From: Mesodorylaimus sp. YZB2_4
Taxonomy: Eukaryota; Nematoda; Enoplea; Dorylaimida; Dorylaimidae
Reading direction: 5' to 3'
DNA: 64,000 nt
NCBI GenBank assembly: GCA_030248295.1
Contig: JASANH010000104.1
Coordinates: forward strand, 248,001 to 312,000
Part shown: positions 58,301 through 64,000 of the stretch, in pieces
Position numbering within the stretch: position 1 is the stretch's first letter
Layout: each line of letters begins with the position of its first letter
Position numbers and translations under genes: made by a program
The notes under the pieces: model-generated
Database searches by the model: none
What the model was told of the DNA's origin: nothing
The model's input: the letters and a program-made list of their open reading frames with translations, nothing else

Positions 58301-61300
58301 TGCTACTCTCCTAGCACCAATAAAACACCGAGCTAATGTAATGAAAACTATACTCCCTAAATCAATACATATTAAGTGCCAACAACATCGATTCCTCGCG
58401 GACGCCCGCCACTGACGTGCACATTGCACATTTACGACGACTCGAGGCAAATGTTCGTCACACAATACATTCCCACGCAAAACTCCTCTAAAGTACACTT
58501 GGACTTAAGTCCCTGCCTTCGGTGTACATCAGCCAACTTCGAAACTAGCTCATTACAACTGCCCTTACTTGTTCTGTTTCAATTCGTCGAAATTGGACGC
58601 GTTCCATTCGCTTCCCAAATAGAGATAGGGAAAAATCTGAGACGGCTTGTCCATTTGTCCCAGAATAATCAACATTTCCTCATCGATAAACTCCTTGTAC
58701 TCGATCAAATTCATTTCTAACTTGTCCTCCAACTTTGTCCTTATCTAAAACAATGCCACTTGTCGTGACCTTATTCAGTCTCCCCAACTTGGCCACTTGA
58801 CTTACGTCTTTGCTCGTCACTTCGTCCAAATCTACCGACTGCATTATGTCCTTTAAGGTCATCCGAATCAATTTCTCAGCTGCCGCTCTTTCGGGCGGTT
58901 TCTCTTTGAATCGATCCAAGCTGTCCGCCTTGAGATCACTGTCGTCTTGATATGTATAATGCCTGCAAAGCAGACAAGTCGCACACAGGCAGCAATCGCG
59001 ACACCACTCGCTTACCATTCACTTCGAAACGCTTCCGGCGAACTTATCCGGGCTTCGTAATATTGTGTCCACGTGTGAGATAGACCTCCAGGGAAATACG
59101 GGTACCTCGTAGCGATGCCATGTTCCTTATGCAAGCTTTGAAATACTGACCTACAACATCCGCAACGCCTTTGCACAAACCTAATTAACTCCAGGAAAGT
59201 TTCAGTACCGGATCTGCACAACCCAGTTACGCAGACGCAGAGTTTCCCAATCCTGCTTATCTTCCCAGCAAAAATGCCAGCTTACCACATTGCTTGGACG
59301 GAAACTGGCTTGAATACGTGATGAGAGCCATTCGATTCGACACAAATACCACCGTCGCCATCCAGAGCGATACGCGTGCTAGCCCAAATGGGCAGTACCA
59401 GTCCGATGGTTATGTCTTGAGGTCCCACATAATCGATGCCCAATATAATCGATTCTTGCGTGTCCTGGCGACCATTTGTCGATACTATTGCCAAGTAACG
59501 CGTATGCTTGCCCAATAGACTCTCCAACCGAACCGCCTAGACATGCCACGAGAAAAAAAGATTCGCTCAGTTCGATGACCTCGACTACATCGTGGCCTTG
59601 TTCACCAAGAAAATACTCTTCATCTTACCATTTTCAAAGTATCCTGCGGCCTAAGTAAATGCAGCATGGCGTGTAGATGCATTTGTATGTCACCTGAAAT
59701 CGAAACACAGCTCCATTAAATACAACCAAATCGATCACGCCCACAACTTGTCCGACACTGACAGCTGACCACAAATGCCTACTCCATCACTCCTTCACTT
59801 CCCAACACACCCTTCCAAAAAACTCCATTACCACCCCGCAGAACTAACATCGAACGGTCATTCGAACAGCAAAAAAGCCGAGCATCTTCTCGCTGAATAC
59901 GGACACGCACTCGGACAAAAACTTGCAAACTTGAAATGTGGACAAACAACGTTTCGCACAAACACAAGTTCAAAAATACACCCCGCCCACACCGCAACAA
60001 GACCGTCGACTAGTGCCAGCTGTATAGCGCATGTGTTAGTCAATCGACGGACGACACTAGTGACCGGACCGCGCCCGTTTATCGACTATACTCAAAACAC
60101 GAGGTCCCTTGTTGTCCTACTCTAAAACTTTCAATGACACGGGCTATAGTCGTGACGCTGTCGCCGCTGGCGTGGTTGACGGGTGAATCGCGGCATCTGG
60201 GTAACGCGCACTGCCCATTTTCCACAACTTTTATACCTTTTCAACACACACATACAGACCCATTTTCAAACTCGTTACATTTATGCATGCACACCCGCAA
60301 AACCAAAGGGTATACCCAAAAACACACTTACCTCCGGCCGAATTCGACTGCCTCGGCATGGCTAAGCATTCATTCTGCGGCAATATCACGGCAGCACCTT
60401 TCACGGCGAAATAACATTCGCTTAAACTGAAACACAAGAAAACACCTCTTATCTCTCGCATACGAGCGCAGCTGGCCCTATCTGCGCACTGCTCTTGTCC
60501 TAGTCTCAACTCAGCAGCACCGCGCAAACCAGACCATTAGTCAACAGTAGCTAAGAAAATGAGCAGAGTGCACAAATAACTTAGCAAACAAACTGACTTT
60601 TGTTCCTACAAAAGCTGTTTAGTGCGCCCTAACGAGTTCCGTTTAAGGCTTGCCCCCATCACCCTGGTCACACTACAAAGAATGCGGCCTGAAGGAACCA
60701 GTCGACCAACTACGCCCACTCCTAGCCAGTCGATAAAGTCGGACGGAAACTGAGGAAAGGCTGTCGTCTTAAGAAAAAGCCGTCCGCTCAGTTTAGCTTC
60801 GACTGGGCGCCAAAGCTAGGCCGCAATAAGTGAGCTCATCCCATCGCTCGTCCTCGGCATCAGGGGACGGCTGGCACGAGCGACGGGCCACTACCAGCTC
60901 GCAAACATGGCTTCTGCCCACCCTACGACCTAAATGAAAGCCAATAACGGTTTGCGCAAATGTTGATAATGCCGAGACATTACGGAAATACGAGCGAGCA
61001 ACTACTTGACCAAAACCACTCGCCTCATTTAACTGACGCACATATAACAGCCAGCCCCAACTCCCACTCCCAACTACACGCAAAAAATGCATTTGCGAGA
61101 AAAGCTGGAGAAAAATGTTCAGCCATTTGGTATTTAAGGAAAGTATTGTCACTTTCCAATCGAGCCAACTGGTCCTAACCGTCTCCTATTCAACTAAACT
61201 CCTCGTCCATTTCCTACAAAAACTATTCTTCCATCAATCCATAATAGCCGCACCAGGCCTCCGCGCACCCCATCCCTACTTCAAACTCGCCAAGAACATT

Positions 61301-63454
61301 TCACATTCGGCCAACTCCGTTTCACGTGTTCAATGTGCACAAAAAGAGATTCTACATTTCCAACACATACTACGCAACCCAAGAACCACAAAAGGACCGG
61401 TTTCTCTCAGGACGAATATTAGGCATCCTACCGCCAGCCGCCTCTTCCACTACACCTATAGACACTACTCGCTTGATTCAACATCTCAAACCACCACGAA
61501 AACGGTATCTTTCGCAGAAACGGCCGCCGACTGCTCGACCCGGCTATCAACGCCCACCCCGACGCCATCATCCAAACCTACGCGTCATTCGGCTACGAGA
61601 AAAAACTCACCTAGACACAATGGAACACCAAGCCCATTGCCTACCGTATTCTATGTCATGCCATGCCATTACAGCACCTGGCAACGTCGACCCTACTTCA
61701 CGCTAGTTAAGCCAACTATAAACGCCATTGAACTGCCACGGCAGAGAATGGCAACCGGATACAGGCACGACCTTTAAATACGGGCGCAAATCGCACGAAT
61801 GATCATAAAAGAACCATCACCAAATCCTCCCAAACCGACCCGCACTGGCCGCCACCAACCAACAAACCAGTTCCCACTCAATGTCTTCCACCCCACTCCA
61901 AACCCTACTTCGTCGGATCAGTCAGGAAATCCAAAAATGCACCACGTTCTGTTCCGAATCCAAGTTCAAATTAGGTTAGCCCCAGAAAAAGAAGTTGCAA
62001 TCGACAATGTTGCAGACCGCCGTCAAGACAAACATCCGTCAGCTGTTTCCAAATCCAGTCTTTCCTGTCCACGAAATTCCAACAGCCGCCTTTTCTCGTT
62101 GCCACAGCGTCAAATCAGAAGCAGCTTACTTGCCTATTCTCTTAGCCAACTTGTAAACACGCGCGTCCAAATCATTCATCACTTTTGTGATAAGCGAACG
62201 CTAGAACTAACCTGCAACCGTCTAATCCTTAGCAACCGTGGAACACAAGCATCGTACTGCGCCCGCATTCTGACTCACTAGCACGAGTTCTTTTGCTCGA
62301 CCCCTCCTCGACAACCATTCCCGCAAATCCCAAGATAAAAAGTTAATGGGATTCGAAGAAATCGAAAACAGCTCAGTCAACCCCGTTCCTTGTACTGCTT
62401 TACGCCAGTCGAAAAACCACCCAAACAAGACCAGATAAGACCCACTAAACAACACTGTGGCCTCCAATAATGGCGAGCAGTGCACTCTTATCAACCAACA
62501 GCCGCTACTGTTAAGAACTCGAACTGAAATCCTTCCGAAATGACAGTTTTGACAATTAAGGATCTATTTTTAGTGTATACATCAGATCGATCTACACAGG
62601 TCAAGCCTCGAATCCACCAGTTCCCACCCATCATTCTCTTCATTACATCACTGAAGACACTAGCAGTTGAAATAGGAAACCTAACACCCACACCCCGTCA
62701 TTCCAGTCCAGCTCAACGATCCATAACTCTGTCAACCACAGCTGCAAGTTCGACGTTGTTTTGACCAATAAACTATCTATCCAAAGATCTAGAAGACCAG
62801 GGCCACTTTCACAATCAATGGAAGACATGGCCCAAATGTACGACGATTATAGCATTGTGCATAGGACACAATTCATAAAATTTACAGCTGATTAGGAAAC
62901 TGGGCCTCCTAGATCAACATAAACCTGCTTTTCCATTTCACATTCTAGCACTCTACATGCAGCAACTACGCCCCAACCCAAACTAACCATCCTCGATTGT
63001 TCGACAACTACATCAAGCCATTCCTATAACTCTAATAAAGCCCCTTCCAATCCTGATCGCCCATTACACTAACAAGTAAGTCATCCGCCCTCGGCTTGTT
63101 CGAATTACATTATTGCCTGACTGACTGGTCCATTCATTTACAGACTGGTTCGTGAGCGAATAGGACCTTTCCCATGGCCTGCCTATGCGTCACCCTGCAA
63201 TATTCTACTCCCACTACATACCTTCGTTGCCTAAGCGTGGTACGGCAGGTCTTTTGACTGCAAGGCGTCGCTGTGCCCGAAGAACATTGACACAATTCGC
63301 TCACGCTGCTATGCTGTTCATCCTGCAAAAATATAATATTTTTCAATTCTTCAAATTTCAAAAACTGCTGAAAAAATCCACAAAATGTTTGACTTACGAA
63401 TAATTCGGGACTATTACTAGGCGTTGGCGATCGTTGTACAGTAACCAGAGCCAT
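55344..63454 (-). CDS. SSH: Slingshot-type cofilin phosphatase (SSH)
   Basis: Dual-specificity phosphatase that activates cofilin to remodel actin. First exon 63454-63398 encodes MALVTVQRSPTPSNSPELF, the Slingshot N terminus. After a roughly 3-kb intron comes LSECYFAVKGAAVILP (from 60426), then VRLESLLGKHTRYLAIVSTN, DGDGGICVESNGSHHVFKPV and VSVQAMW (about 59530-59280). The DEK-C-like module ERAAAEKLIRMTLKDIMQSV is near 58860. The phosphatase domain is at about 58700-57690 with the active-site loop VLVHCKKGISRSSST at 57935-57890. A long Ser/Thr/Arg-rich tail (57653-55344) ends HGTFM. The phase between exon 1 and the 60426 exon does not match, so a small exon is probably missed in the big intron. 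An in-frame 57-nt intron may split the tail near 57520-57460. Confidence 0.93.
60430..63397. other. Large first intron of the Slingshot gene
   Basis: About 3 kb; visibly poor in G and rich in C and A on the plus strand, i.e. G/T-rich and C-poor on the transcript. It presumably hides one small exon. No repeats or RNA genes recognised. Confidence 0.5.
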
Positions 63455-64000
63455 CTCGTTTCAAACGATCCGTCGCCAAGCGACGATTCAAGCCGTCAGG
63501 GTTCAACTTTTCTAATTCGTTACCAATCAGTCAAGCGCTGAAACGTAAAAAAATGCAAATTTTTAAATCGCGTCATCGATCAAAAACAGAATATAAAAAT
63601 CTATTTTCTGAATTACAGAGATATAAATATATCTGAATTTCTGTAGCTTAACGCTGCAATATTTCTGCTTTGCATCAAAATAAGGAGAACATCAAAATAA
63701 CGCAGTTAGCCTACCCCAGAACCAGCCGAATAGGCACCTCGCGTTTTTCCTTTCCCAGAAACTCTTCAAAACAGAAAATACTGTAAAATTCCCGTCGACA
63801 ACAGAATTTCCAACTACTTATCCCATCCAAAAACAATTTTTAACAATCCAGGACTTTTCATATCCCCTATCTCTTACCTTTAAATTCATTCTTCATCCTC
63901 AAGGAAATTCCAAAAATGACACACCACCCAGCAGCGCTGAATTCTTCAAATTCCAGTTCTGAAAAATACAAAAACCCACTCTTTCGTCCGAACAGCTAGC
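63455..64000. other. Upstream region of the Slingshot gene
   Basis: AT-rich 5' flank or 5' UTR of the Slingshot gene; no second gene or motif was recognised before the window ends. Confidence 0.4.

Noticed and set aside
61115-61777. 220-codon plus-strand open frame in the Slingshot intron
   Set aside because: Low-complexity composition with few T-containing stop codons, no recognisable domain, antisense to a gene, and explained by the base asymmetry of the intron.
1-64000. CRISPR arrays, bacterial operons, phage genes or ribosomal RNA
   Set aside because: None seen: genes are spliced and animal-type, and no regularly spaced repeats or rRNA sequence were recognised.

Overview
The window is nuclear DNA of a small-genome animal. 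It holds spliced genes with GT-AG introns, many of them short, for animal signalling, apoptosis and secretory proteins, with mobile-element debris between them. The gene set (type-9-like adenylyl cyclase, ARAP-like RhoGAP, Apaf-1, Bcl-2, Slingshot phosphatase, TUSC3/MAGT1, class-I myosin, a divergent rhodopsin-like receptor reminiscent of nematode chemoreceptors) points to a bilaterian invertebrate, probably an ecdysozoan. I cannot name the species. Exon coordinates come from reading frames, splice sites and phase by eye; no search was run.

Layout. 1-4.5 kb (+): 3' half of an adenylyl cyclase type 9 gene. 4.9-9.8 kb (-): ARAP-like RhoGAP without an ArfGAP domain. 10.3-11.8 kb (+): GPKOW, intronless. 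12.0-16.4 kb (-): Apaf-1/CED-4 homologue in 11 exons. 16.9-18.5 kb (+): Bcl-2/CED-9 homologue in 3 exons. The starts of the last two genes face each other across about 480 bp that contain a perfect CRE palindrome. 20.3-21.3 kb (+): intronless rhodopsin-like receptor. 22.2-25.1 kb: a Bcl-2 exon fragment, then a Penelope-like retroelement (RT plus GIY-YIG) split by a broken MULE-type transposase unit. 25.8-33.6 kb (-): class-I myosin with a divergent nucleotide pocket. 34-38.6 kb: a possible myosin relic, a broken PIF/Harbinger transposase and tRNA-like sequence. 40.2-43.2 and 47.8-49.8 kb (-): two tandem TUSC3/MAGT1 (OST3/6) genes flanking a cereblon-like gene that seems to lack its C-terminal CULT domain. 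50.0-51.1 kb (-): ZMAT2. 51.2-51.9 kb: a 659-bp foldback element with a 7-bp target duplication and a 44-bp perfect palindrome. 52.3-53.5 kb (-): glycolipid transfer protein. 53.9-54.9 kb (+): mitochondrial ATP synthase subunit c. 55.3-63.5 kb (-): Slingshot cofilin phosphatase.

Organisation. Three gene pairs are divergent with only 460-560 bp between start codons (ARAP/GPKOW, Apaf-1/Bcl-2, GLTP/ATP synthase c), and three pairs converge tail to tail (cyclase/ARAP, GPKOW/Apaf-1, ATP synthase c/Slingshot). The most notable arrangement is the Apaf-1 and Bcl-2 homologues sharing one short promoter region: the apoptosome scaffold and a member of the family that restrains it could be regulated as a unit.
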